Part shown: positions 35,813 to 44,980 of the stretch, in pieces | How positions within the stretch are numbered: the stretch's first letter is position 1 | How the letters are laid out: each line of letters opens with the position of its first letter | Source: Candidatus Poribacteria bacterium | GTDB taxonomy: Bacteria; Poribacteria; WGA-4E; PCPOR2b | Reading direction: 5' to 3' | DNA length: 64,000 bases | NCBI GenBank assembly: GCA_022822005.1 | Contig: JAJECO010000033.1 | Span: forward strand, 1 to 64,000 | Notes under the pieces: generated by a model | The model's input: only the letters and a program-made list of their open reading frames with translations | Told to the model about the DNA's origin: nothing | Database searches by the model: none | Made by a program: the position numbers and the translations under genes

Positions 35813-36853
35813 ATGAAAGCCGCACGATTTTATGGCGGGAAAGATATACGACTCGAGATACTACCCGATCCAGTGCCGGAACAAGATGAAATACTGGTTC
35901 AGGTTGCGGCAACCGGTATCTGTGGGAGCGATCTCCACGGCTACCATGCTGAGAACCCCAAGCAGCTCGCCCCTCGTACTGCGGGGCATGAGTTGACCGG
36001 TGAGGTAGTCGCTCTTGGATCGGAAAATGTCAAATACAGGGTAGGTGCCCGTGTTGCCATCGAGCCAACCATCCCCTGTAACGCGTGTCCAGAGTGTCTC
36101 AGCGGGAACTATAATATCTGCTCTAACTTGGTACACATCGGTGGGATCGCTCGCGCCGGTGGATTTGCCGAATACATGGTCGCGCCTGAGGATAACGTCT
36201 ATATCCTCCCGGACAATGTCTCTTTTGAAGCGGGGGCATTAGCCGAAGTCTACGCCGTGGCTGTGCATGCCTTGTCTATGGTGCCAGTGAAGCCGGGGGA
36301 TCAGGTTGCGGTAATCGGCAGCGGACCTATCGGACTAACTATCGCTCAAATGGCGCATCTGGCGGGCGCGGAGTCAGTTGCGATTTTAGGTAAACCCGAC
36401 GGTCCACTACAAATTGCACAACGAGTGATGGGTGCAATTCCAATAAATGTTGACACAACGAATCCGGTGGAAGCGGTCAGAGCATGGACCAAGGGCAGGG
36501 GTGCAACCGTTGTCTTTGAAGCGGTGGGCGGCAAGGCAAACACGCTGATGCAGGCAACAGAAATTGCTGCCAAACGTGGAAAAATTTGCATGGTCGGCGG
36601 TCACGTCGCCCCTTTTACGCTGGATGCCCGATACGCACGTAGTCGCGAGTTGACCGTTACCTGGGCTTTCTGTTATGGACGGCGTGATGGGGAGAGGGAG
36701 TTCCAGATTGCGTTGAACTTGATGGGAGCAGGTAAACTCGATGCCACCCCGCTTATTACCCACCGTTTTCCGCTCGATGAGATTGAAGAGGCATTTGCTG
36801 TTGCTGATGGACGGGAGGCACACGGTTCGGTAAAGGTGCTTGTCCTTCCATAA
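35813..36853 (+). CDS. Zinc-dependent alcohol/polyol dehydrogenase (MDR)
   Basis: 346 residues with AGGAGG site. Catalytic zinc ligands are C37 (G-I-C-G-S-D) and H59-E60 (A-G-H-E); structural zinc is held by C89, C92, C95 and C103. The NAD loop I-G-S-G-P-I-G-L-T follows. It is most similar by pattern to sorbitol, galactitol-phosphate or threonine dehydrogenases; the substrate is not decided. A palindrome just upstream suggests substrate-controlled expression. It stands alone on the plus strand. Confidence 0.88.
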   Translation: MKAARFYGGKDIRLEILPDPVPEQDEILVQVAATGICGSDLHGYHAENPKQLAPRTAGHELTGEVVALGSENVKYRVGARVAIEPTIPCNACPECLSGNYNICSNLVHIGGIARAGGFAEYMVAPEDNVYILPDNVSFEAGALAEVYAVAVHALSMVPVKPGDQVAVIGSGPIGLTIAQMAHLAGAESVAILGKPDGPLQIAQRVMGAIPINVDTTNPVEAVRAWTKGRGATVVFEAVGGKANTLMQATEIAAKRGKICMVGGHVAPFTLDARYARSRELTVTWAFCYGRRDGEREFQIALNLMGAGKLDATPLITHRFPLDEIEEAFAVADGREAHGSVKVLVLP

Positions 36854-36964
36854 AGTAGTTCAAGAAATTAGGCTACCACGACGGTTGCTCCTACGGGAAT
36901 CAATTTATGGTAGGGGTAGGTCTTGTACCTGCCCAAAAATATGCGGGTGATATTACCAATCCTA
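36854..36964. repeat. Convergent gap with dispersed GTAGGGG repeat
   Basis: 111 bp between converging genes. At 36909-36934 is gtaggggtaggtcttgtacctgccc, related to the gtaggggcgggt...cctgccc element in the modB-modC gap (45743-45793). Confidence 0.45.
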
Positions 36965-37744
36965 TCACAGGCGAACTGCCGATCCCTCTGCGCGGAGTAG
37001 CGCTGCTTCTCCTAACAACCATCCACGCTCGACAGGGTTCACCACAACTAAAGTCAGGGTAATTTCATACGTTCCTAAACCGGTGATGATTCTTGATAGG
37101 TCCACCTCTCCCGTTATGCTTATTCCTTCAGCGGGATCTACCTCTCCGATCGCTTCTTCTTCGACAAGCGAAACTCCGTTGACATCAATACCCAAAAACG
37201 CTCCGGTTCTCGCTTTATCCTGAACGATATCATATCGCAATATTACGGGCTGATGCAAAATCCGGGTAACATTGACCTGATATCTCAATACGAGCGTTTC
37301 GCCATCACCTGTCCAATAGACATCCGAATCTATTAAGAATGATTGTGCGGCGAGGACCGTAACTGTAGCCGAGTGTTTAGCCATTGCAAACCCATCGGTT
37401 AACTGCAATGTGATGGTATGTGCGCCATGCGCGTTTGGGGCAAGGTAGGTCACGCTTGATCCATTCCCAACAATTGCTCCGCTACTTGCCTCCCAGCTAA
37501 AGATTAAGTCGGCCTCATCGCCCGAATAATCAAACGTTACCATGATCGTTGTGGTGTCGCCCGACTCTAGCGTTAGATCGGTCAGGTTTAGTTCACTGAT
37601 TCTTAGGGTATGGCGGATCGGAGGGGCGACTGTTTGATCTGTGTCGCAGCCAATTAGCGGGACAATGAAAATACCAATCGGCAAGAGCGAAATCCAGGTT
37701 TTAAACAGTTTAGAACGCTTTGGGGGTCTGAACCGATTTTGCAT
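36965..37744 (-). CDS. Lipoprotein with PKD-like domain
   Basis: 259 residues from ATG 37744; ATG 37795 is also possible. The signal ends with V-P-L-I-G-C. A PKD/Ig-like domain (about 45-130) shows V-T-F-D-Y-S-G-D-E-A-D-L-I-F-S-W-E-A and H-T-I-T-L-Q-L-T-D-G-F; a second beta-rich domain follows with no family recognised. No catalytic features; an extracytoplasmic binding role is inferred. It overlaps the end of the upstream small gene by about 35 bases. Confidence 0.6.
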   Translation of the reverse strand: MQNRFRPPKRSKLFKTWISLLPIGIFIVPLIGCDTDQTVAPPIRHTLRISELNLTDLTLESGDTTTIMVTFDYSGDEADLIFSWEASSGAIVGNGSSVTYLAPNAHGAHTITLQLTDGFAMAKHSATVTVLAAQSFLIDSDVYWTGDGETLVLRYQVNVTRILHQPVILRYDIVQDKARTGAFLGIDVNGVSLVEEEAIGEVDPAEGISITGEVDLSRIITGLGTYEITLTLVVVNPVERGWLLGEAALLRAEGSAVRL

Positions 37745-38108
37745 CAGTCTCTTTCTCCAAGATGTTGTTTCGGAATACATACCTTCGATCGCCATACCAC
37801 TCTATTCGCCACCTATCAAAGCCACGTTCAAACGTAACCACGCGCTCCGGAGGTCCGAGTTTGGCATGGAGTGCCTCAACAGCTTGTTGATCGCGTTCAC
37901 CCAGATATTTCGTCAAAATAGCAACGCCACCTAAAATCACGGCGAGCGCCAGCTTTCCCTGAGTTTTCACACTTATGCTGCGCACATCTGAAGCGGTACC
38001 CAGCAATAAAACGACCACCACAATGCAGCAAGTAAATTTTGTTATAGGTTTGAAATGTGTGGCTCGGGAAGGAGTAGCACATTTCAAACCGGTATCTCTA
38101 CTGTTCAT
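37710..38108 (-). CDS. Small exported or membrane protein of unknown family
   Basis: 132 residues if ATG 38108 is used, which overlaps the Rieske gene stop by 11 bases. A perfect 13-bp inverted repeat (38047-38090) falls inside the frame, so a later GTG or TTG start nearer the hydrophobic stretch (V-V-V-V-L-L-L-G) is possible. The mature part has a short hydrophobic L-A-L-A-V-I-L-G-G-V-A-I-L-T and a W-R-I-E-W-Y-G-D-R-R-Y-V-F beta end. The function is unknown. Confidence 0.45.
   Translation of the reverse strand: MNSRDTGLKCATPSRATHFKPITKFTCCIVVVVLLLGTASDVRSISVKTQGKLALAVILGGVAILTKYLGERDQQAVEALHAKLGPPERVVTFERGFDRWRIEWYGDRRYVFRNNILEKETDAKSVQTPKAF
38047..38090. terminator. Perfect 13-bp inverted repeat after the first Rieske gene
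   Basis: Arms ggtttgaaatgtg (38047-38059) and cacatttcaaacc (38078-38090) around an 18-base loop. It begins 7 bases after the Rieske gene stop (38098) on the minus strand, and could end or attenuate that transcript. No T-run follows. Confidence 0.5.
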
Positions 38109-39846
38109 ACAGGTCAACCGCAGTCTCACCTTTTGCGAATCGTAGGGCTGTTTTTGCAGCGGAATCACTATTGGTGTTTTTGCGTTCATCGGTCGTCCAA
38201 CGCGCAAGTCCAACGAGCAATTGGTTCCGAGCCGGATGATCTTCGCAGAATTTCCACTCGTCAAAGGCTGTCCGCAATGTATGCAGGATATCCCAACCGT
38301 TATCGTCTCTGAGGATACACTGTCCCAGTTCTGCCAGTAGCCTATCGCCGGAGAAATCGCTATTGAGATATCCTCGGGTTACCCGCCCGACCTCTTGGAT
38401 CTGTACTGTTTCAATAGCGCTGATAACATCCTCAATCCCAGCGTCTTCGTTTGGGGCATCAGAGGGAGTCGTACTCCGAGGGGTGCTGAGGGGCATCTGC
38501 CGAATGTTAAGCCAACGGTTACTGAAAAATTCCCATGCTACATGGTAGAGTGCCTTGGCTGCGACCTGATAGCCACCAAACCGTAACGCCTTACGGATTG
38601 ACGAGGAAAGCGTGATTTCCTGTCCCAACTCCCACCAGCCCGGGCTCATGCTTGCCGGGGTGCGTGCCATCCGGTCAGCACCCAGAAGTACCATTGTTTG
38701 AACGATTTGGTCTATTCCTGCGCCACTCTTCAACGCGTTTGTGATTGTATCAAAGGTGTTGTCGAGATCGCCGCTTACAAGCCCCGCTGCAAAGACATCC
38801 TCGTCAAAATCAGACGCTTCAGATGGTGGATTCGCAGCAATTTCCGCTACAAAGTCCGCCAGCGATTCCAGTTTGCCAATCGCCTCCCGCCGGATTTCGT
38901 CCGGTGCGCCACGCCCGCGCCCCAAAACCTTCGCGGTGAGACCACACACCAACTCCTCCGACACCTCCCAGCCGAACTGTTCAAGCAGTTCGGCGAGATA
39001 GCCGATATAGAGCAAGCTATCACTATGTCCCAAGAAAAAAGGTTCAACAATACATTCATAAGCTAACGGGATAATTTTATCGTCATGTCCACCGAGGCGT
39101 CGGGCGGTGATCAAGCATTTTTCTATACCTTCCCACTCGCGGTCGGCGGAGAACACGCGAATCCATCGCTCTAACTTCTCCCACGTTATATCTCCCGGCA
39201 AGCGGGCAACACCTGGACGATCTCCTGCTCGTCCCGATGCTCCTGCCGCTGCCATCATCAGCGGGATAAGGCGGTCCTCCGGTTCATATTGGCTGGCAAC
39301 CTTCACACCGTTGACCAGATTAGCCAGGTGCCGTCCGCCCTCCCTCGCGTCCAGTTCGGTCACAAAATGTCTGCCCGCATGGCGTACCAATCGATTGAGG
39401 ACATCGCCTTCGGAAACTCCCTTAGCGAGTATAATTGCAACCGCTTTCGAAAGAGTCCAATTGTCACCAAACAACATCCCTTCTTGGAGCAGAAGGAAGT
39501 GAGCGTCGTCCCGTTTGTTGCCACCGCTAGCAATATCAATGTATATGTCGTTCTCACGCACTTCGACCGGGAACGTTGCCAAATCATCGCAGCCGCCCGT
39601 GAAACAACCGCCACCCCTCATGTCGTAGCTCCATCCATGCCAGTCACAAGTAAGCACACCGCCTCGTACGCGACCTCTCGTTAACGGGTAACCCATGTGT
39701 GGACATTGATTGTCGGTGGCGTAGATACCTCCATTGTGCTTAAACAGAGCGATGCTCTGTCCCTCAACTTTAATAGCTCTCGGTTTCCCTTCAGCGAGTT
39801 CATCCAATGTAGCAACTTTGACAAAGTTAGATGATGCGCTTAACAT
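38098..39846 (-). CDS. Rieske [2Fe-2S] protein with large helical domain, copy 2
   Basis: 582 residues with a GGAGG site. The N-terminal Rieske domain (about 8-100) has ligands C48-x-H50 and C67-x-x-H70 (C-P-H-M-G-Y-P-L-T and C-D-W-H-G-W-S). The remaining ~480 residues are helical, rich in L-G-R-x-x-x-x-G patterns; H-S-D-S-L-L-Y-I-G-Y-L-A and a conserved D-R-M-A-R-T-P element are shared with the upstream paralogue. I do not recognise the helical family. It looks like a soluble oxidoreductase or electron-delivery protein with a built-in partner domain. 98 bp separate it from its paralogue. Confidence 0.7.
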   Translation of the reverse strand: MLSASSNFVKVATLDELAEGKPRAIKVEGQSIALFKHNGGIYATDNQCPHMGYPLTRGRVRGGVLTCDWHGWSYDMRGGGCFTGGCDDLATFPVEVRENDIYIDIASGGNKRDDAHFLLLQEGMLFGDNWTLSKAVAIILAKGVSEGDVLNRLVRHAGRHFVTELDAREGGRHLANLVNGVKVASQYEPEDRLIPLMMAAAGASGRAGDRPGVARLPGDITWEKLERWIRVFSADREWEGIEKCLITARRLGGHDDKIIPLAYECIVEPFFLGHSDSLLYIGYLAELLEQFGWEVSEELVCGLTAKVLGRGRGAPDEIRREAIGKLESLADFVAEIAANPPSEASDFDEDVFAAGLVSGDLDNTFDTITNALKSGAGIDQIVQTMVLLGADRMARTPASMSPGWWELGQEITLSSSIRKALRFGGYQVAAKALYHVAWEFFSNRWLNIRQMPLSTPRSTTPSDAPNEDAGIEDVISAIETVQIQEVGRVTRGYLNSDFSGDRLLAELGQCILRDDNGWDILHTLRTAFDEWKFCEDHPARNQLLVGLARWTTDERKNTNSDSAAKTALRFAKGETAVDLYEQ

Positions 39847-39944
39847 AATTAACCTCCAGTGTTATTCTGTCTGATATCTATCTGAATTCTCCCCATGACG
39901 ATTTAAATGCTTGACTCCAATTCGGGTCTGCGAGGGCGAGCTGA

Positions 39945-41678
39945 TTAATCGTCAAATATCTCGACCGTCGTCCTCCCTTCCGCAAAGCGCATAGCCGTGG
40001 TTGTAGCGGATTGGCTGTCCTTGTTCGTGCGGATATCGGTGGCGTAGCGTGCGAGTGCGACGATAAGTTGGTTGCGAGCGGGATGTCCGGCGCAATTCTT
40101 CCATTCGTCGAGGACAGTGCGGAGCGTCGGCAAGATTTCCATACCGGTGTCGTCCCACAGGATGGCTTTGCCCAGTGCATGGAGCAGTCGCTCACTGGAA
40201 TACCCGGCATTGAGATAGCCGAGCACCTGCCCACCGACTGCTTGGACGTTGAGAGTTTCGATAGCATTGGTAATTTGCTGAAGACCTTCTTCTTCGCTGC
40301 CAGCATTGAATTCCACTTCCACTGGCAGTGGCGTCAATGTCCGTGACGGGATGTTGAGCCACCGATTGTCAAAAGTAAGCCATGCTGAGTGGAAGATACC
40401 TTTTGCCGCAGCAGCATCACCGGCGATGTGTTGCACCGTACGCAGTGAGGCCGCGAGGTTCAGTTCCGTTGTCAAGCATTCCCAGCCAGCATCCACATTA
40501 ACCGGTGTTCGTGCCATCCGATCAGCGGAAAGAATTACCAGTGTTGAAATGAGCTTGTCCACTGAAACGCCACCTCTCAGGGCACTCGTGACAGCGTCGA
40601 ACGCTCTCTGTACATCTACGCTTGACACTGCATTCACAAAGGCATCCTCGTCGTAATCTGTCGTTGTCTTCTCGCCTGTCTCCAATTCACTGAGTTTCTC
40701 TCTCATAATCCCAATAGCATCCCGACGGAACCGTTGAGGTTCACCACGCCCACGTCCGACCAGTTTAGAGCCGAGATTGAAGACCAGTTCAGACGCTTTC
40801 TCCCATCCAAACTCGTCAACCGCTTCGGAGAGATACCCCAGCGAAATAAGGTTATCTGAGAAACCAAGAAAGTGCGGCTCAACTGTACATTCAAAAAGCA
40901 GGGGCAGAATCTTTTCCGCATCGCCAAGCGTATAAGCGGTGAAAAGACACCGCTCAATCCGGCCAGAATGCCCGTCGCGCGAGAAAGTGCGTACCCACGG
41001 CTCGATATTCTCCCATCCCACCGGCTCAGGCAGCGGTACCACCTCAAGACGTTCCGCAGCGCCGCCGGAGGAAGCACTTGCCGCGGTCGTCAATGCTATC
41101 AGGCGATCTGAATCGTTATACCGCCGTCCTACCGCAAGCCCATTCATCAATCGGGCGATATCCCAACCCGCTTCTGATCCGTGCGAGCTAGCGATGTGTC
41201 GTCCGAGATGTTGTAGCACCAACTCCACAATCTCTACTTCCGCCACACCTCCTTTAAGGAGTAGGGCAATCGCTTTTGACATTGTCCAGCGATCTCCACT
41301 CAGAAGCCCCTCCCACAACAAGCTGAGATGCTCCGCCTTCCGTCTATAGGTCCAATCCCCGAGTTCCACCCAAATTTCGCCGCCCCGTACTTCGGCGGGG
41401 AAGGTTTGTAAATCATCGCACTCGACATTAAAGCAACCACCGCCCTCAAGATCGAAACTTCGCTCGTGCCAATCGCAGGTAAGGATGCCGTGTCGAACGC
41501 GGCCCCGTGTCAACGGATAACCCATGTGGGGGCATTGGTTATCGGTCGCATAAAGTTTGCCGTCAATGTTGAACAGCGCGATACTTCGTCCTTCACCGAT
41601 TTGGACTGCTTTTGCTTCCCCGAGAGGAACTTCACTCAAATCCGCCAATTTTGTCCATTCTGCTTCTTGAGTTACCAT
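39945..41678 (-). CDS. Rieske [2Fe-2S] protein with large helical domain, copy 1
   Basis: 577 residues. Rieske ligands are C49-x-H51 and C68-x-x-H71. The layout and length match the downstream gene: the Rieske part is near identical around the cluster, and the helical part is clearly related but diverged. A tandem duplication is therefore visible. The same D-R-M-A-R-T-P and G-R-G-R-G elements appear in the helical domain. AAAGGA lies before the start. Heme-free oxygenase, nitrite-reductase small-subunit-like or a new redox enzyme are all possible; nothing in the sequence decides. Confidence 0.7.
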   Translation of the reverse strand: MVTQEAEWTKLADLSEVPLGEAKAVQIGEGRSIALFNIDGKLYATDNQCPHMGYPLTRGRVRHGILTCDWHERSFDLEGGGCFNVECDDLQTFPAEVRGGEIWVELGDWTYRRKAEHLSLLWEGLLSGDRWTMSKAIALLLKGGVAEVEIVELVLQHLGRHIASSHGSEAGWDIARLMNGLAVGRRYNDSDRLIALTTAASASSGGAAERLEVVPLPEPVGWENIEPWVRTFSRDGHSGRIERCLFTAYTLGDAEKILPLLFECTVEPHFLGFSDNLISLGYLSEAVDEFGWEKASELVFNLGSKLVGRGRGEPQRFRRDAIGIMREKLSELETGEKTTTDYDEDAFVNAVSSVDVQRAFDAVTSALRGGVSVDKLISTLVILSADRMARTPVNVDAGWECLTTELNLAASLRTVQHIAGDAAAAKGIFHSAWLTFDNRWLNIPSRTLTPLPVEVEFNAGSEEEGLQQITNAIETLNVQAVGGQVLGYLNAGYSSERLLHALGKAILWDDTGMEILPTLRTVLDEWKNCAGHPARNQLIVALARYATDIRTNKDSQSATTTAMRFAEGRTTVEIFDD

Positions 41679-42100
41679 CCGTTATTTTCCTTTCTGCTGA
41701 TGTAGTGTTCCATGACTATAATGCGATTGCTTAGATAACTATAGGTTACGGCGTCATCAATAATGAAATGATAGATTTTATTTTACCATAACAGGTGTTA
41801 AGTATCAAGGGCAAATTTCAAAAAAAACACCTATTTTCTTTTTTTTAGACGTTTAGCTTCATGTAGCTGTACTTTTCAATGTATGAGATGCGTTCTCAAG
41901 ATGGGGAATGGAGATAGAAGCTGACAATTACGAAAAGGTCAAATACTAACCCACAGCGCATCGAGCCACACGAAGTCCAGAAACCGATTGACAATACGGT
42001 GCAAATTCGCTATTATTATTGCCGTGAGATTAAACCTAAATATCTCAATGCAGATAAAATTACAGCTGAGGTAGTCTATCGTCTATTGAAGGAGCACTGA
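41679..42100 (+). promoter_or_regulatory. Divergent gap with strong sat promoter
   Basis: 422 bp without a convincing gene. TTGACA (41988-41993), a 17-base spacer and TATTAT (42011-42016) form a near-consensus sigma70 promoter for sat, giving a leader of about 78 bases. An AT-rich stretch near 41810-41850 contains aggtgtt/aacacct with a following T-run. Confidence 0.65.
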
Positions 42101-43291
42101 ATGATTAAACCACACGGTTCTGATACTCTAAATCCGCTTTACGTTGCCGACGATTCCAAGCGCGCAGCGTTGACTGAAGAAGCTAAAAACCTACCCGCTA
42201 TCCTAATATCTTCGGGAGCTGCAGCATCTGCCGTCATGCTCGGATCGGGTTATTTTAATCCGCTCACCGGCTACATGAACCTCGCTGAAGCCACGAGCGT
42301 CGCGCAGAATATGACGCTGCCGAACGGTCTGTTTTGGCCCGTCCCAATCATGAATATTGTCAAAGCAGAACAGGTTACTGATGCGATTAGGAACGCTAAT
42401 CGGATTGCGCTGCTCGATCCAAATGTAGACGGTCAGCCCCCCATTGCTATCATGGAGATTGCAGGGATTGAAGAAATCTCCGATGACCAGAGAACGTATC
42501 TGATTGAGCAGATTTTTAGAACGACGGATCCGGCACACCCCGGTGTGGAAGCCTTTACGGATATGGGAAATATGGTGATCTCTGGCTCAATTCAGGTTCT
42601 CAACTATTCCTACTTCAGATCTGACTTTCCCGAAACATTCCGCACCGCCAGCGAAATCCGAGAGGATACTGAGAAACGGGGGTGGAGTACAGTCGTTGCC
42701 TTCCAGACAAGGAACCCGATGCACCGTGCACACGAGGAGCTCTGTAAAATTGCACAGAAGGAAGTCAATGCCGATGGGGTACTGATTCACATGCTACTTG
42801 GGAGGTTGAAACCGGGCGATATCCCCGCCCATGTCCGTGACGCTTCCATCCGTAAAATGGTCGAACTGTATTTCCCCGAAAACACTGTCTCAATTACAGG
42901 TTACGGATTTGATATGCTCTACGCAGGTCCCCGTGAAGCTGTCTTACACGCGGTCTTCAGACAGAATTGTGGATGCACACACCTGATTGTTGGTCGAGAT
43001 CACGCAGGCGTGGGAGACTACTACGGTCCCTTTGATGCACAGACGATTTTTGACGACATCCCCGAAGGCGCACTTGAAATCGAAATTTTCCGGGGTGATC
43101 ACACCGTTTGGTGTAACAAGTGTGGCAAGATTATAATGATACGTGATTGTCCGCACGAACCGGAAGACCATCTATTCCTATCAGGCACCAAGGTCAGAGA
43201 CATGCTAGCAGCGGGTGAGATGCTGCCGCCGGAATTTGCGCGTCCCGAAGTTGCAGAAATCTTGATGAAGTTTTACCAAGAGGAGGAGTAA
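42101..43291 (+). CDS. sat: Sulfate adenylyltransferase (ATP sulfurylase, homo-oligomeric)
   Basis: 396 residues. It makes adenosine 5'-phosphosulfate from sulfate and ATP (or the reverse). Q-T-R-N-P-M-H-R-A-H holds the nucleotide-binding residues, and G-R-D-H-A-G-V-G-D-Y-Y-G-P-F-D is the second signature. The Cys pairs in W-C-N-K-C-G-K and nearby D-C-P-H suit the zinc-binding form of dissimilatory-type Sat. No APS kinase domain and no aprAB or cysH gene is nearby. The stop codon of a chance frame ends directly at this ATG. Confidence 0.94.
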   Translation: MIKPHGSDTLNPLYVADDSKRAALTEEAKNLPAILISSGAAASAVMLGSGYFNPLTGYMNLAEATSVAQNMTLPNGLFWPVPIMNIVKAEQVTDAIRNANRIALLDPNVDGQPPIAIMEIAGIEEISDDQRTYLIEQIFRTTDPAHPGVEAFTDMGNMVISGSIQVLNYSYFRSDFPETFRTASEIREDTEKRGWSTVVAFQTRNPMHRAHEELCKIAQKEVNADGVLIHMLLGRLKPGDIPAHVRDASIRKMVELYFPENTVSITGYGFDMLYAGPREAVLHAVFRQNCGCTHLIVGRDHAGVGDYYGPFDAQTIFDDIPEGALEIEIFRGDHTVWCNKCGKIIMIRDCPHEPEDHLFLSGTKVRDMLAAGEMLPPEFARPEVAEILMKFYQEEE

Positions 43292-43331
43292 TCCCGCAAT
43301 TTCCTTGCACCGTCAATCCTGAAGATCTTTG

Positions 43332-44123
43332 CTACCATTTCATATTCAGCGCAAATCGCGGCTGATCGCTCACATTTTTGCTCCCTGAATGGATACACAG
43401 GTGATGTAGAAACAGGATATCGCCGCGATGAAGGGGCATGCCAACAGGATCACCGAGATTCAGATCAGGCAGGTCGGCGTTCAAGTTGGTTCGGTATTCG
43501 TAGCGGGCTGGTTTTTTTTTCGCTACACGCTCTAGTTCGTGATGAGATCCGGGCCAGACAAACGTTCCCCCGCCGTGCGGTGCGATATCGTTCAAATAAA
43601 TCAATGCACCGACCCGGAAGACGGGTGGGAATGTCTTGTGATAGTGTTCTTCAAGAGAGTGGTCCAGGTGTCCACCTGTCGTGATCGTTGGAGATTCCCA
43701 CTCATCGGAGGTCGGGTAGATATTGATGGCGTAGGCGCAGTCCCATCTGAAGAACTTGGAAACATCTTCCTTTGCTTCCTGTGCTGCAAGAAAATCAGGC
43801 GCACAATATGTCTTCGGATGCCGATGCAACTTACTAAATGTAGCAGGATCGTCTTCCGTCAACTGTGCCGCTGCCGCAAGGCATCCCGGAGTGAAGCAAT
43901 TGACTAAGGCCGCGCTGTTGTATAAGCATATCCCTCCTTGGACCTTCTCCCAGGAGGAGGGCGGATCCTCCGGATCAATTCCCACGCAACGCCACATAGC
44001 AGTCTCCGCTTTTGCAGCAGTGCCTTCGGGGATCAAGCCCGAAACAAGCAGGTAGCCGTCACGATGATATTGCTCAATTTGTGCCTCTGAAATGAGGGAG
44101 CTATTTGAACCTCGACTGGTCAT
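43332..44123 (-). CDS. Phytanoyl-CoA dioxygenase family protein
   Basis: 263 residues from ATG 44123 with GGAGG 7 bases upstream; the longer frame is rejected. Fe(II)/2-oxoglutarate enzyme of the PhyH superfamily: H152-x-D154 (G-H-L-D-H) and distal H245 (C-I-H-S) bind iron, and R256 (Q-P-R-F-A) binds 2-oxoglutarate. Substrate unknown; this family is greatly expanded in Poribacteria. It is divergent from modA and convergent with sat. Confidence 0.9.
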   Translation of the reverse strand: MTSRGSNSSLISEAQIEQYHRDGYLLVSGLIPEGTAAKAETAMWRCVGIDPEDPPSSWEKVQGGICLYNSAALVNCFTPGCLAAAAQLTEDDPATFSKLHRHPKTYCAPDFLAAQEAKEDVSKFFRWDCAYAINIYPTSDEWESPTITTGGHLDHSLEEHYHKTFPPVFRVGALIYLNDIAPHGGGTFVWPGSHHELERVAKKKPARYEYRTNLNADLPDLNLGDPVGMPLHRGDILFLHHLCIHSGSKNVSDQPRFALNMKW

Positions 44124-44230
44124 GTCAATTCCTCCATAGAGCCTTCGGTTATGGCGATCGATTGTTTCTGGCAAGATAACACACTATTGGAAGTTAAGCA
44201 ATACAAATTAATGGATACTGATTAAAATTG

Positions 44231-44980
44231 ATGAAGTCGTATCTTCTTATTTTTCTGAGTATTGCTTGTATATCTGTTGGCTGTTCAGGCGAAGAACTGA
44301 TCATCTTTGGTGCGATGAGCTTGACAGACGCACTCACAGAGGTCAGCCAGCGATTCGGGGCTGTACGGAATATCAAGGTATATTGTAATTTTGCCGGATC
44401 CTCAACACTACAGCGCCAGATCGAGAAGGGAGCACCAGCGGATGTGTTTATCTCTGCCAGTCCCAAGCAGATGGATGCGTTACAAGGGAAGGGACTGATT
44501 CATGAGGACTCGCGCCAAGCGGTCTTAAACAACCGATTGGTGTTGATCGCGCCCATCAATAGCCCGCTTATCATGACTAACGTGGGAATGCTTGCCCAAA
44601 ACACAATCCAACGGGTTGCCATTGGTCAACCGAGTTCAGTCCCCGCTGGTATTTATGGGAGAGAGGCCTTGACCCACTTGGGAGTCTGGAACGCTATACA
44701 GCCAAAATTGATTCCCAGCAGCGATGTTCGATCCACTCTGGCGTACGTAGAATCCGGTGAGGTCGATGTTGGGATTGTCTATCAAACGGACGCAGCGATC
44801 AGTAAGAAGACCAAAATTATCTATCAGTTTCCTGATTCGAGCCATTCTCCAATTGTGTATCCTGCAGCACTGGTCCGAAACACCGGGCATAAAGTTCTCG
44901 CCCAAGCATTTCTCGACTATCTACAAACCTCCGAAGTAACGACAATCTTTGAAAAACACGGTTTCTCTGTGGTGAAATAA
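44231..44980 (+). CDS. modA: Molybdate-binding lipoprotein
   Basis: 249 residues from ATG 44231 (a TTG precedes it). The signal ends at I-S-V-G-C (C18). The mature start E-E-L-I-I-F-G-A-M-S-L-T-D-A-L and N-F-A-G-S-S-T-L-Q-R-Q-I-E-K-G-A-P-A-D-V-F-I-S-A are ModA signatures that hold molybdate or tungstate. It overlaps modB by one base (TAATG), so the genes are translationally coupled. Confidence 0.93.
   Translation: MKSYLLIFLSIACISVGCSGEELIIFGAMSLTDALTEVSQRFGAVRNIKVYCNFAGSSTLQRQIEKGAPADVFISASPKQMDALQGKGLIHEDSRQAVLNNRLVLIAPINSPLIMTNVGMLAQNTIQRVAIGQPSSVPAGIYGREALTHLGVWNAIQPKLIPSSDVRSTLAYVESGEVDVGIVYQTDAAISKKTKIIYQFPDSSHSPIVYPAALVRNTGHKVLAQAFLDYLQTSEVTTIFEKHGFSVVK

Noticed and set aside
41800-41850. 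Plus-strand terminator (aggtgtt/aacacct with T-run)
   Set aside because: No plus-strand gene lies upstream, and the loop is very long.
41918-42100. An open frame ending directly at the sat ATG, including a 33-codon stretch from GTG 41999
   Set aside because: It has no proper start with a ribosome site, and it overlaps a near-consensus promoter (41988-42016) that explains the region better.
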